The notes under the pieces are model-generated. The model ran no database searches and had not been told where the DNA came from. It saw nothing but the letters and a program-made list of their open reading frames with translations. 5,701 nucleotides of DNA from an uncultured Kiritimatiellota bacterium (GTDB taxonomy: Bacteria; Verrucomicrobiota; Kiritimatiellia; RFP12; UBA1067). Each line of letters begins with the position of its first letter. The first letter of the stretch is position 1. The translations under genes and the position numbers were made by a program. The DNA is taken from positions 1 to 5,701 of the forward strand of contig CAKUGW010000155.1 in the NCBI GenBank assembly GCA_934654805.1, written 5' to 3'. Positions 1 to 5,585 of the stretch are shown here, piece by piece.

Positions 1-1080
1 CTCGGAAACCATGACTGGGAAGGCTGGCGCTACAACGACTTCGCGACGACGTTCTTCCCGGATCCGGACGTGCGCAAGCGGGAGATCCTGCCGCTTGACC
101 TCGCGAACAACTGGCGGGCGGCGTTTGGCGAGGAGTTCAGTCCGTTCGGCGTCAAGACCGTCAAGGGCTACGACTTCGTGCAGGCGCACTGGATCGGGCT
201 CCCCGACCGCCGCGACTGCCGCGGATTCGACGAGGACTGCATGCGGGGGATCGGCGAGTTTTACGCGAAGTGGCGTCCGGATCCCGCAAAGCCGTTCTTC
301 CATGTCCAGCATCCGGCGCCGAAGAACACCTGCAACGGACGCTGGACGTGGGGACGCGACAACGGCGATTCCGTGCAGGCGCTGTCCAGGTTCCCGAATG
401 CGTTCGTGCTCTGCGGGCATTCCCACTATCCCGTGACGGACGAACGCTCGATCTGGCAGGGCGCGTTCACAGTCGTCAACTGCGGAACCTGCTCGGTGCC
501 GACGCGCGAGATCCCGATTGCGGGCGACGGCGCGGACGTGCCGAACGAGATCGAGGGGCATGCGCATGTCTGCGTGAAGGCGGAGCGGGAGCTCGGCTAT
601 GGCTCGGGTCTCGTGGTCGATGTCGACGACGACGCAATCCGCCTCACGCGCCTGCGCGATTGGACGGCCGTGCCCGCCGCCGAGGACTGGGTCGTGCCGC
701 TGGGCGCGCCGCGCGCGACGCCCTACGCCTTCGCCAGCCGCGCAAAGGCGGCGCGTGCGCCGGAGTTTCCTCAGGGCGCGAAAGTTTCGCTGGCCGTTGC
801 CGAAGACGGCGACCGTCGGACGCTGAAGGTTTCCTTCCCCAGGGCGGACGCCGTGCCGGACGCCCGGGCGATGGAGTACGAGCTGACGCTGACGGCAAGC
901 GGCGGCGGCGTGCGCCGCTTCCGTCTGCTGGCGCCGGGCGCCTTCAAGCTCCCGGACGATCCGGCGGCGCTGGCGGAGCCGGCCTACGAGATCGCGCTGG
1001 AGGCCGGCGCGCGTGTCGTGCGGGCGAACGTGCGTCCGTATGAGGTGTTCGGCTCGTGCGGACGGTTTATCTCATCCTGA
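1..1080 (+). CDS. Calcineurin-like metallophosphoesterase, 5'-truncated
   Basis: The reading frame is open from the first base to the TGA at 1078-1080, giving 359 residues of a protein whose N-terminus lies outside the window. Residues 2-5 are GNHD, the metal-binding and catalytic block of calcineurin-like phosphoesterases. A later histidine in VQHPAP (about residue 104) and GHSH in LCGHSHYP (residues 139-142) match the remaining metal-ligand motifs. The missing N-terminus should carry the DxH and GD blocks. After about residue 165 the sequence turns into a region without catalytic motifs (roughly 195 residues), probably a beta-rich accessory domain. A GTG at 70 opens a shorter frame, but starting there would discard GNHD, so it is not the true start. 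By family the enzyme uses a two-metal centre to hydrolyse phosphate esters. The substrate cannot be told, and a signal peptide cannot be judged. No operon partner follows: 381 noncoding bases separate it from ldhA. Confidence 0.88.
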   Translation, partial: LGNHDWEGWRYNDFATTFFPDPDVRKREILPLDLANNWRAAFGEEFSPFGVKTVKGYDFVQAHWIGLPDRRDCRGFDEDCMRGIGEFYAKWRPDPAKPFFHVQHPAPKNTCNGRWTWGRDNGDSVQALSRFPNAFVLCGHSHYPVTDERSIWQGAFTVVNCGTCSVPTREIPIAGDGADVPNEIEGHAHVCVKAERELGYGSGLVVDVDDDAIRLTRLRDWTAVPAAEDWVVPLGAPRATPYAFASRAKAARAPEFPQGAKVSLAVAEDGDRRTLKVSFPRADAVPDARAMEYELTLTASGGGVRRFRLLAPGAFKLPDDPAALAEPAYEIALEAGARVVRANVRPYEVFGSCGRFISS

Positions 1081-1084
1081 AAAA

Positions 1085-1150
1085 GGGTCCCCATTGGTGG
1101 GGTTCGAGTGGTGGGGTTGCAGTCCCCGCGTGGCTGCGGGGCCTGTCCCC
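1085..1150. repeat. Cluster of G/C-tract hairpins after the phosphoesterase gene
   Basis: Starting 5 bases after the stop codon, runs of four C and four G alternate and can pair in several ways. CCCCA (1089-1093) pairs with TGGGG (1098-1102) around TTGG. CCCCGC (1124-1129) pairs with GCGGGG (1136-1141) around a 6-base loop. GGGG (1138-1141) faces CCCC (1147-1150) around CCTGT. GTCCCC occurs three times (1087, 1122, 1145) and GGTGGGGTT twice (1096-1104, 1110-1118). No T-run follows, so it is not a classical intrinsic terminator. It resembles a REP-type extragenic palindromic element or an mRNA 3'-end stabiliser; that reading is inference. Confidence 0.5.
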
Positions 1151-1278
1151 ATGCAGGTGTGACAAAAACAAACAGGAAACTGTACGCTTTGTGAAGTTAT
1201 CTTGATGTGAGAACACGTTGCGGAAAATTCTCGCGAGAAGCCGGCGAATGCAGCCAAAAGGGTTGGAGGAAATCGCAA
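1151..1278. other. AT-richer intergenic stretch with a 12-bp palindrome
   Basis: No convincing gene is seen here. Composition drops sharply: about 35% G+C over 1161-1200, against clearly GC-rich coding regions on both sides. The only strong element is TTCTCGCGAGAA at 1228-1239, a perfect 12-bp inverted repeat of operator-like shape, 40 bases upstream of the small ORF at 1279. No clear -35/-10 pair was found. The stretch could hold the promoter and operator of that small ORF, or be the remains of inserted DNA. Confidence 0.4.
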
Positions 1279-1374
1279 ATGAAAATATTCAGCCTGTTGC
1301 CAAAGTCACTTCGAAAAGTTCTCAAAGAGGTGACTCACCTCGAGGTGACCTACTTCGCTTGCAATCTACGGTAA
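1279..1374 (+). CDS. Possible small protein of 31 residues
   Basis: An ATG at 1279-1281 is preceded by GGAGG (1265-1269) with a 9-base gap, as good a ribosome-binding site as any in the window. The frame runs 31 codons to TAA at 1372-1374. The product begins MKIFSLLPKS, has a basic amphipathic-looking middle (residues 10-17, SLRKVLKE) and ends TYFACNLR. I do not recognise it. There is no signal peptide or membrane segment. It is AT-richer than its neighbours, and two palindromes overlap its middle. The ldhA promoter lies just after the stop, so it is unlikely to be a classical attenuator peptide for ldhA; it may be an independent small gene, the 5' remnant of a decayed gene, or a chance ORF. 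The ribosome-binding site is the main support. Confidence 0.35.
   Translation: MKIFSLLPKSLRKVLKEVTHLEVTYFACNLR
1327..1349. promoter_or_regulatory. Two overlapping, mutually exclusive palindromes
   Basis: Three 7-base half-sites lie in alternating orientation: GAGGTGA (1327-1333), TCACCTC (1335-1341) and GAGGTGA (1342-1348). The middle copy can pair with the left one, giving a 15-bp palindrome with a one-base centre, or with the right one, giving a perfect 14-bp palindrome at 1335-1348 centred on CTCGAG. The array sits inside the small ORF and about 50-70 bases upstream of the ldhA -35 region. It fits an operator for a dimeric regulator binding one or two overlapping sites. As RNA, the right-hand pairing has no loop and could not form fully. 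The function is inferred from symmetry only. Confidence 0.4.
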
Positions 1375-1397
1375 TTCGTGCCGGCGTGCTTGGCCGC

Positions 1398-1427
1398 TTT
1401 ACGCGGACGGGCGAAATATGGTAAAAT
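1398..1427 (+). promoter_or_regulatory. Extended -10 promoter of ldhA
   Basis: TAAAAT at 1422-1427 is preceded by TG at 1419-1420 with one base between, the extended -10 form recognised by the housekeeping sigma factor. A weak -35 candidate, TTTACG (1398-1403), sits 18 bases upstream. Transcription would begin near 1434, leaving a leader of about 28 bases before the ldhA ATG. The core TGGTANAAT recurs at 3469 and 5586, each before a gene start, which supports the assignment. Confidence 0.65.
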
Positions 1428-1447
1428 GCGCCTGTAGTAAAGTCAAA

Positions 1448-1454
1448 GGGGAGG
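1448..1454 (+). promoter_or_regulatory. Ribosome-binding site deciding the ldhA start
   Basis: GGGGAGG lies 7 bases before the ATG at 1462. A GTG at 1456 in the same frame would leave a gap of one base, which is too short, so ATG 1462 is taken as the start. Confidence 0.8.
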
Positions 1455-1461
1455 TGTGGCC

Positions 1462-2511
1462 ATGACGAAGATTGCCGTGTTTGACGCAAAGCCCTACGAC
1501 CGCGCATCGTTCGACGCGGCGAATGCGGGGCGCTACGAGTTCAGGTATTTCGAGACGCGGCTCCGGGCGGCGTCCGTGCCGCTCGCGGAGGGGTGTACGG
1601 GCGTCTGCGCGTTCGTGAACGACGAGATCGACGCGGCGACCGTCGAGGGGCTTGCCGCGCGCGGCGTGAAGGTGCTCGCCCTGCGGTGTGCGGGCTACAA
1701 CAACGTCGACTTCAAGGCGGCGTTCGAGAGGGGGCTGACGGTCGTGCGCGTACCGGCCTACTCGCCCTATGCCGTCGCGGAACACGCGATGTCGCTGCTG
1801 ATGACGCTGAACCGCCACCTGCACAAGGCGGCGGCGCGCACGCGCGACTTCAACTTCTCGCTCGTCGGGCTGACGGGCATGGATCTCCACGGCAAGACGG
1901 CGGGCGTCGTCGGCACGGGCAGGATCGGGCGCGTCTTCTGCGACATCTGCAGGGGGCTCGGCATGCGCGTCCTCGCGTACGATGCCTTCCCGAATCCGGC
2001 GAGCGGGCTCGACTACGTGCCGCTCGACCGGCTCCTCGCCGAGTCGGACGTCGTCTCGCTTCACTGTCCGCTGACGCCGGAGACGCACCACCTCTTCGAC
2101 GCCGGGACGATCGGGAAGATGAAGCCCGGCGCGCTGCTCGTCAACACGTCGCGCGGCGGCCTCATCGAGAGCGAGGCGCTTCTGGACGCCCTGCGCGACG
2201 GACGGCTCGGCGGCGCGGGGCTGGACGTGTACGAGGAGGAGAGCGACTGGTTCTACGAGGACCGTTCGCAGCGCGTGAAGCAGGACAAGGTGCTGGCGCT
2301 GCTGGTCTCGATGCCGAACGTCATCGTGACGTCGCACCAGGCGTTCCTGACGCGCGAGGCGCTGGCGAACATCGCGGCGACGACCTGCGCGAACCTCGAC
2401 GCCTACTTCGCCGGCGCGCCGCTGGCGAACGAGATCTGCTACCGCTGCTCCGGCGCGGCGAAGCCGCCGACCTGCCCCAAGCGCCGCAACGGGCGGTGCA
2501 TCGCAAAATGA
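1462..2511 (+). CDS. ldhA: D-lactate dehydrogenase (fermentative, NAD-dependent)
   Basis: This 349-residue cytosolic enzyme reduces pyruvate to D-lactate with NADH, regenerating NAD+ during fermentation. It belongs to the D-isomer-specific 2-hydroxyacid dehydrogenases. LdhA-type signatures run in order: ALRCAGYNNVD (73-83), VPAYSPYAVAEHAM (97-110), the dinucleotide loop GTGRIG (151-156) with Asp174 after the second strand favouring NAD over NADP, LHCPLTPETHH (200-210), NTSRGG (228-233), and HQAFLT (292-297). By family alignment the catalytic residues are Arg231, Glu260 and His292. Those signatures separate it from phosphoglycerate or hydroxypyruvate reductases. The tail is unusual: after LANE it carries Cys326, Cys329, Cys338 and Cys346 (CX2CX8CX7C), where relatives usually end within a few residues. 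It has its own promoter and ribosome-binding site, and its stop overlaps the mnmA start as ATGA. Confidence 0.93.
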   Translation: MTKIAVFDAKPYDRASFDAANAGRYEFRYFETRLRAASVPLAEGCTGVCAFVNDEIDAATVEGLAARGVKVLALRCAGYNNVDFKAAFERGLTVVRVPAYSPYAVAEHAMSLLMTLNRHLHKAAARTRDFNFSLVGLTGMDLHGKTAGVVGTGRIGRVFCDICRGLGMRVLAYDAFPNPASGLDYVPLDRLLAESDVVSLHCPLTPETHHLFDAGTIGKMKPGALLVNTSRGGLIESEALLDALRDGRLGGAGLDVYEEESDWFYEDRSQRVKQDKVLALLVSMPNVIVTSHQAFLTREALANIAATTCANLDAYFAGAPLANEICYRCSGAAKPPTCPKRRNGRCIAK

Positions 2512-3464
2512 AGATCGCCGTTGGCCTCTCGGGCGGAATCGATTCCGCCGTCTCGGCCTTGCTCCTGAAGGAGCAGGGGCACGAAGTCGTCGGCGTGACG
2601 ATGGCGCTGGGGCGTGCGGACGAGGCGAAGACGCAGGCCGAGGCGCGCGAAGTCGCTGCGCGTCTCGGCATCCCCTTTGAAGTCGCCGACCTCGCGTCCG
2701 ACTGGGCGCGCGACGTCCTGCAGTACGTGTCGGACGAGTATCGCGGCGGACGGACGCCGAACCCGTGCATCCGCTGCAACGAGCGCGTGAAGTTCGGCCT
2801 CCTGCCGCGCTGGGCGTTCGCGACGCTCGGCTGCGACCGCTTCGCGACGGGGCACTATGCGCGCCTGGAACCGGGGTCGGACGGCCGAACGCGCCTCCTG
2901 CGGGCGGCCGACAGGTCGAAAGACCAGTCCTACTTCCTCTACCGCATCGCGCCGGACGTCTTGGCGCGGACGGTTTTCCCCCTCGGTGCGCGGACGAAGC
3001 CGGAGGTGCGCGCGATCGGCCGTCAGGCGGGCTTCGCCGCCGCCGACCGTGCGGACAGCCAGGACTTCTGCGGCGGCGACGTGCGGACGCTCATCGGCGC
3101 CGCGCCGCGCACGGGCGCGATCGTGCGCGCGTCGGACGGCAAGGCCCTCGGCACGCACAGCGGATACTGGAACTACACGATCGGCAAGCGCAAGGGCCTC
3201 GGCATCGGCGGCGGCACGCCGTACTACGTGATCGGCCTCGACGCCGCGCGGAACGTGGTTCTCGTCGGCACGAAGGAAGAGGCCGTCCGTCATGACCTGA
3301 AGCTGCGCGACTGCGTGGGCGAGATTGACCTGTCGCTGCCCGTCAAGGTGCGCAGCGCGGGCGAGCCGCGCCTCCTGAAGGACGGCATCGCCGGCCTTGC
3401 GCCGGGGCAGTCCGCCGTCTTCTATCGGGGGGACGAGGTCGTGGGCGGTGGTATCATCGCCTGA
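2508..3464 (+). CDS. mnmA: tRNA-specific 2-thiouridylase MnmA (compact form)
   Basis: MnmA activates U34 of Lys, Glu and Gln tRNAs by adenylation and replaces its O2 with sulfur. The PP-loop SGGIDS is at residues 8-13. TPNPCIRCN (83-91) gives Cys87 and the conserved Cys90, ATGHYAR is at 113-119, and KDQSYFLY at 138-145. The second conserved cysteine is Cys188 in DSQDFC. GKRKGLGIG (226-234) and the C-terminal AVFYRGD and GGGII blocks complete the family pattern. At 318 residues it is shorter than the usual 350-375. The loss lies mainly between the PP-loop and TPNPC, with some in the C-terminal barrel. The cysteine set CXXC plus C, rather than DXXC plus C as in E. coli, resembles MnmA proteins proposed to hold an iron-sulfur cluster. 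The start is ATG 2508, overlapping the ldhA stop, so translational coupling is likely; no separate strong ribosome-binding site is seen. Confidence 0.9.
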   Translation: MKIAVGLSGGIDSAVSALLLKEQGHEVVGVTMALGRADEAKTQAEAREVAARLGIPFEVADLASDWARDVLQYVSDEYRGGRTPNPCIRCNERVKFGLLPRWAFATLGCDRFATGHYARLEPGSDGRTRLLRAADRSKDQSYFLYRIAPDVLARTVFPLGARTKPEVRAIGRQAGFAAADRADSQDFCGGDVRTLIGAAPRTGAIVRASDGKALGTHSGYWNYTIGKRKGLGIGGGTPYYVIGLDAARNVVLVGTKEEAVRHDLKLRDCVGEIDLSLPVKVRSAGEPRLLKDGIAGLAPGQSAVFYRGDEVVGGGIIA

Positions 3465-3468
3465 ATTG

Positions 3469-3477
3469 TGGTACAAT
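3469..3477 (+). promoter_or_regulatory. Extended -10 promoter of proA, predicted leaderless
   Basis: TGGTACAAT starts 5 bases after the mnmA stop and matches the promoters at 1419 and 5586. TACAAT ends at 3477 and the proA ATG begins at 3485, so initiation 7-8 bases downstream would fall on the A of ATG or one base before it. No Shine-Dalgarno sequence lies in the gap. A related TGGTATCAT at 3449-3457, inside the last mnmA codons, could be an alternative -10 that would give a short leader. Confidence 0.6.
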
Positions 3478-3484
3478 ACGAAGC

Positions 3485-4774
3485 ATGGAGAAAGAATCGG
3501 TTGCTTCCCTCATTCACGGCTTGGCCGTTCGCGCGCGGGCGGCGGCGGGCGCGCTCGCGCGGCTCACGGCCGACGAGAAGAACGCCGCGCTGCTGAAGGT
3601 CGCAGACGCGCTGGAGGCGCGCCGCGCCGCGATCGGCGCCGCGAATGCGTCTGATGTCGCGCGCGCGCAGGCGGCGGGGCTGGCGCCCGCGCTCGTCGAT
3701 CGCCTCACGCTGACGGACGCGCGGTTCGCCGCGATGGTCGGGGGCGTGCGCGCCGTCGCGCGGCTGGCGGATCCCGTCGGCGAGACGATCTGGACGCGGG
3801 AACGTCCGAGCGGCATCACGATCCGGAAGGTGCGCGTGCCGTTCGGCGTCGTGGCCGTCGTCTTCGAGAGCCGTCCGAACGTCTTCGTCGACACGGCGGC
3901 CCTGTGCCTGAAGACCGGCAACGCGGTCATCCTGCGCGGCGGCAAGGAGGCGTTCGAGACGAACCGCGCGCTCGCGGCGGCGGTGAAGGAAGGGCTGGGA
4001 AGCCTGGAAGAGGCCGTGCAGTTCGTGGACGTCCTCGACCATGCGGCGGTCACGGAGCTCGTGCGCGCGGTGGGGCTGGTCGACGTCGCCATTCCGCGCG
4101 GCGGCGAGCGGCTGATCCGCGCGATGTGCGAGGCGGCGCTCGTGCCCGTGCTGAAGCACTACAAGGGCGTCTGCCACGTCTATGTGGACGACAGGGCCGA
4201 CCTCGCGATGGCGCTGGCGATTCTCGACAACGCGAAGACGCAGCGGCCCGGCGTCTGCAACGCGGCGGAATGCCTGCTCGTCCACGAGAAGCTCGCGCCG
4301 CTCTTCCTGCCGATGGTGCGGGCGTGGGCGGCGGACAAGGGCGTGACGCTGCACGAGAGCGGGAAGGTGGAAGAGGGGGAAGGCGGAAGAGTGGAAGGGT
4401 GCGGAGACGAAAAGGCGGAAGGCGGGTGCGGGGAGGCGATTGACTGGGAGCGCGAGTTCCTGTCCCTGGAGATGAACGTCGGCCTCGTGAAGGACGTGCG
4501 CACGGCAATCGGCCACATCAACCGCTACGGCTCGCACCATTCAGACTGCATCGTGACGAACGACGCGGCGCGGGCGCAGGAGTTCCTGCGCGACGTCGAT
4601 TCGGCGTGCGTCTACCACAACGTCTCGACGCGCTTCACGGACGGCGGCGAGTTCGGCATGGGCGCGGAGATCGGCATCTCGACGGACAAGCTGCACGCGC
4701 GCGGCCCGATGGGGCTGGAGGAACTGACGACCTACAAGTACGAGGTCACGGGTGACGGGGTGGTCAGGAAGTGA
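3485..4774 (+). CDS. proA: Glutamate-5-semialdehyde dehydrogenase
   Basis: ProA reduces L-glutamyl-5-phosphate with NADPH to glutamate-5-semialdehyde, the second step of proline synthesis. The 429-residue protein matches the family along its length. It has PFGVVAVVFESRPNV (119-133), GNAVILRGGKEA (145-156), IPRGG (203-207), and RPGVCNAAE (254-262) with catalytic Cys258. The C-terminal part has YGSHHSDCI (348-356), VDSACVYHN (371-379), STRFTDGGEFG (381-391) and AEIGISTDKLHARGPMG (394-410). Between GVTLHES and DWEREFLSLEM the usual variable segment is replaced by about 28 Gly/Glu-rich residues (about 291-318) encoded by a repeat-like purine tract. All motifs on both sides are intact and in frame, so the enzyme is probably active. 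ATG 3485 is the start because alignment begins there and the promoter abuts it. proB, whose kinase makes the substrate, is not in the window. Confidence 0.94.
   Translation: MEKESVASLIHGLAVRARAAAGALARLTADEKNAALLKVADALEARRAAIGAANASDVARAQAAGLAPALVDRLTLTDARFAAMVGGVRAVARLADPVGETIWTRERPSGITIRKVRVPFGVVAVVFESRPNVFVDTAALCLKTGNAVILRGGKEAFETNRALAAAVKEGLGSLEEAVQFVDVLDHAAVTELVRAVGLVDVAIPRGGERLIRAMCEAALVPVLKHYKGVCHVYVDDRADLAMALAILDNAKTQRPGVCNAAECLLVHEKLAPLFLPMVRAWAADKGVTLHESGKVEEGEGGRVEGCGDEKAEGGCGEAIDWEREFLSLEMNVGLVKDVRTAIGHINRYGSHHSDCIVTNDAARAQEFLRDVDSACVYHNVSTRFTDGGEFGMGAEIGISTDKLHARGPMGLEELTTYKYEVTGDGVVRK
4361..4434 (+). repeat. Purine-rich low-complexity insertion within proA
   Basis: This stretch is nearly all G and A on the coding strand, unlike the surrounding codons, which are rich in C and G. 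GGAAG recurs at 4362, 4369, 4378, 4385, 4393 and 4417. Around these lie G[T/C/G]GGAAG heptamers (4367-4373, 4376-4382, 4383-4389, 4391-4397, 4415-4421), with spacings of 7-9 bases and a later gap. It stays in frame and adds a Gly/Glu-rich loop. The unit resembles the 7-bp repeats that begin after the proA stop on the same strand, which suggests a common source; the link is inferred. Confidence 0.6.
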
Positions 4775-4778
4775 GAGG

Positions 4779-4841
4779 GGAAAAAGGAAGAAGGAAGAAG
4801 TAAGAAGGAAAAAGGAAGAAGTGAGAAGTGAGAAGTGAGAA
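4779..4841 (+). repeat. Tandem 7-bp repeat, nine units
   Basis: Nine heptamers run without gaps: GGAAAAA, GGAAGAA, GGAAGAA, GTAAGAA, GGAAAAA, GGAAGAA, then GTGAGAA three times (4821-4841). The consensus is G[G/T][A/G]A[G/A]AA. The block begins 4 bases after the proA stop and lies in a longer tract (4775-4875) with no C and only six T on this strand. Because the unit is 7 bases, the three GTG triplets fall in three different frames. Copy-number change by slippage would alter the leader of the downstream gene. Confidence 0.8.
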
Positions 4842-4845
4842 GAGG

Positions 4846-4852
4846 AAGGAGG
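4846..4852 (+). promoter_or_regulatory. Ribosome-binding site of the outer-membrane protein gene
   Basis: AAGGAGG lies 11 bases before GTG 4864, and a second GGA-rich site, GAAGGA (4855-4860), lies 12 bases before GTG 4873. Both are in the purine tract, where many partial Shine-Dalgarno matches occur, so the exact start remains ambiguous between these two GTG codons. Confidence 0.45.
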
Positions 4853-4863
4853 AAGAAGGAAAA

Positions 4864-5373
4864 GTGAAAGAAGTGCGGAAGTTTTCATTTGTTCTCGCGT
4901 TCCTCGCGACCATCCTGTCCCTCGTGTCGCCTCTGGCGGCGTTCGCCGACGCCTACGTCGGCGCGGCGGGCGCGCTGACGCTGCCGCAGGGCGGCTCGCG
5001 GCTCAGCCGCCTTGGCGGCGCGGCGTTGCGCGGTGGCGCGTACCTTTCGGACTTCTGGGCGGTCGAGGGCGATGTCGCGTGGCAGGAGAACGCGGCGGGG
5101 CTGGGCGTGGACGCGCTCGTGCATGTGCAGGCGTGGCCGGTCTACGGCGACCTCTTCGGCTACTCGGCGTTCGATCCGTTCGTCACGGCCGGCGCGCGCG
5201 GCTGGCTCGGCGGCCACGGCGCCGGACAGGTCGGGCCGCAGCTCGGGCTCGGCGCGTTCTACCACATCGATGACCACTGGTCGCTTCGCGCCGACGCGAA
5301 CGCGACGCTGGGGCTGGACACCGACGTCGAGGTCGTCTATTCGCTTGCGGTCGGCGTGCAGTACGGGTTTTGA
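4864..5373 (+). CDS. Small outer-membrane beta-barrel protein with signal peptide
   Basis: From GTG 4864 the product has 169 residues. A basic start (KEVRK) is followed by a hydrophobic stretch (about residues 7-24) and a signal peptidase I site AFA, with cleavage likely after residue 28. The mature part of about 141 residues is rich in Gly, Ala and aromatic residues in alternating patterns, such as YVGAAGALTL, FWAVEGDVAW, DPFVTAGARGWLG, and a last strand VEVVYSLAVGVQYGF. A C-terminal Phe is the signal used by the outer-membrane assembly machinery. This fits a small OmpA/opacity-like barrel. No enzymatic motif is seen and the role is unknown. GTG 4873 (166 residues) is an alternative start; GTG 4828, inside the heptamer repeats, would give a long highly charged N-terminus unlike a signal peptide. 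It follows proA by 89 bases with no visible promoter, so it may be read from the proA transcript. Confidence 0.75.
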   Translation: MKEVRKFSFVLAFLATILSLVSPLAAFADAYVGAAGALTLPQGGSRLSRLGGAALRGGAYLSDFWAVEGDVAWQENAAGLGVDALVHVQAWPVYGDLFGYSAFDPFVTAGARGWLGGHGAGQVGPQLGLGAFYHIDDHWSLRADANATLGLDTDVEVVYSLAVGVQYGF

Positions 5374-5585
5374 GCGAAAACGCGGACTGGCCGTACGCGA
5401 ATGGCGCTTGCGCTTGATGCCGTACGGAACGTGCCTGCTCGGCGCAACGGGCGCAAAGCGGTGGACGCACGCATTGACGCCACAGGCGCGTGAGGGGCGT
5501 GCCGGGGGAACTGGGGCCACGGGGACGCGGTGCCGGAGACGTTGCGTGGTGTCCGCGACGGTTCATCACGGGCGGGTGAGAAAAA
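5374..5585. other. GC-rich intergenic region without recognised gene
   Basis: No reading frame with a ribosome-binding site or family resemblance is seen. CCGTACG (5391-5397) and CGTACGG (5421-5427) could form a 7-bp stem with a 23-base loop, 17 bases after the barrel gene stop. No T-run follows, so termination here would have to be Rho-dependent or of another kind. The remainder is GC-rich sequence leading into the promoter at 5586. Confidence 0.4.

Noticed and set aside
1189..1195. TTGTGAA as a Rex (redox repressor) site for ldhA
   Set aside because: Rex sites need an inverted TTCACAA partner about 4-6 bases away; none is present, and the position is over 200 bases from the ldhA promoter.
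1072..1278. 68-codon reverse-strand frame spanning the hairpin cluster
   Set aside because: It overlaps the 3' end of the phosphoesterase gene and the G/C hairpins, has no convincing ribosome-binding site, and its product resembles no family.
1218..1424. 68-codon forward frame in the ldhA upstream region
   Set aside because: It starts at TTG without a Shine-Dalgarno sequence and runs through the palindromes and the ldhA promoter. The 31-codon frame at 1279 has much better start signals.
1399..2337. Long reverse-strand open frames antisense to ldhA, and likewise antisense to mnmA and proA
   Set aside because: High GC at third positions removes stop codons from the opposite strand. These products are Arg/Ala-rich, lack motifs and overlap clear genes.
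4775..4875. CRISPR array or insertion-sequence end
   Set aside because: The repeats are contiguous heptamers with no spacers, and there is no terminal inverted repeat or transposase nearby.
5391..5427. Inverted repeat CCGTACG/CGTACGG as an intrinsic terminator
   Set aside because: The loop is 23 bases and no T-run follows, so it lacks the defining parts of an intrinsic terminator.
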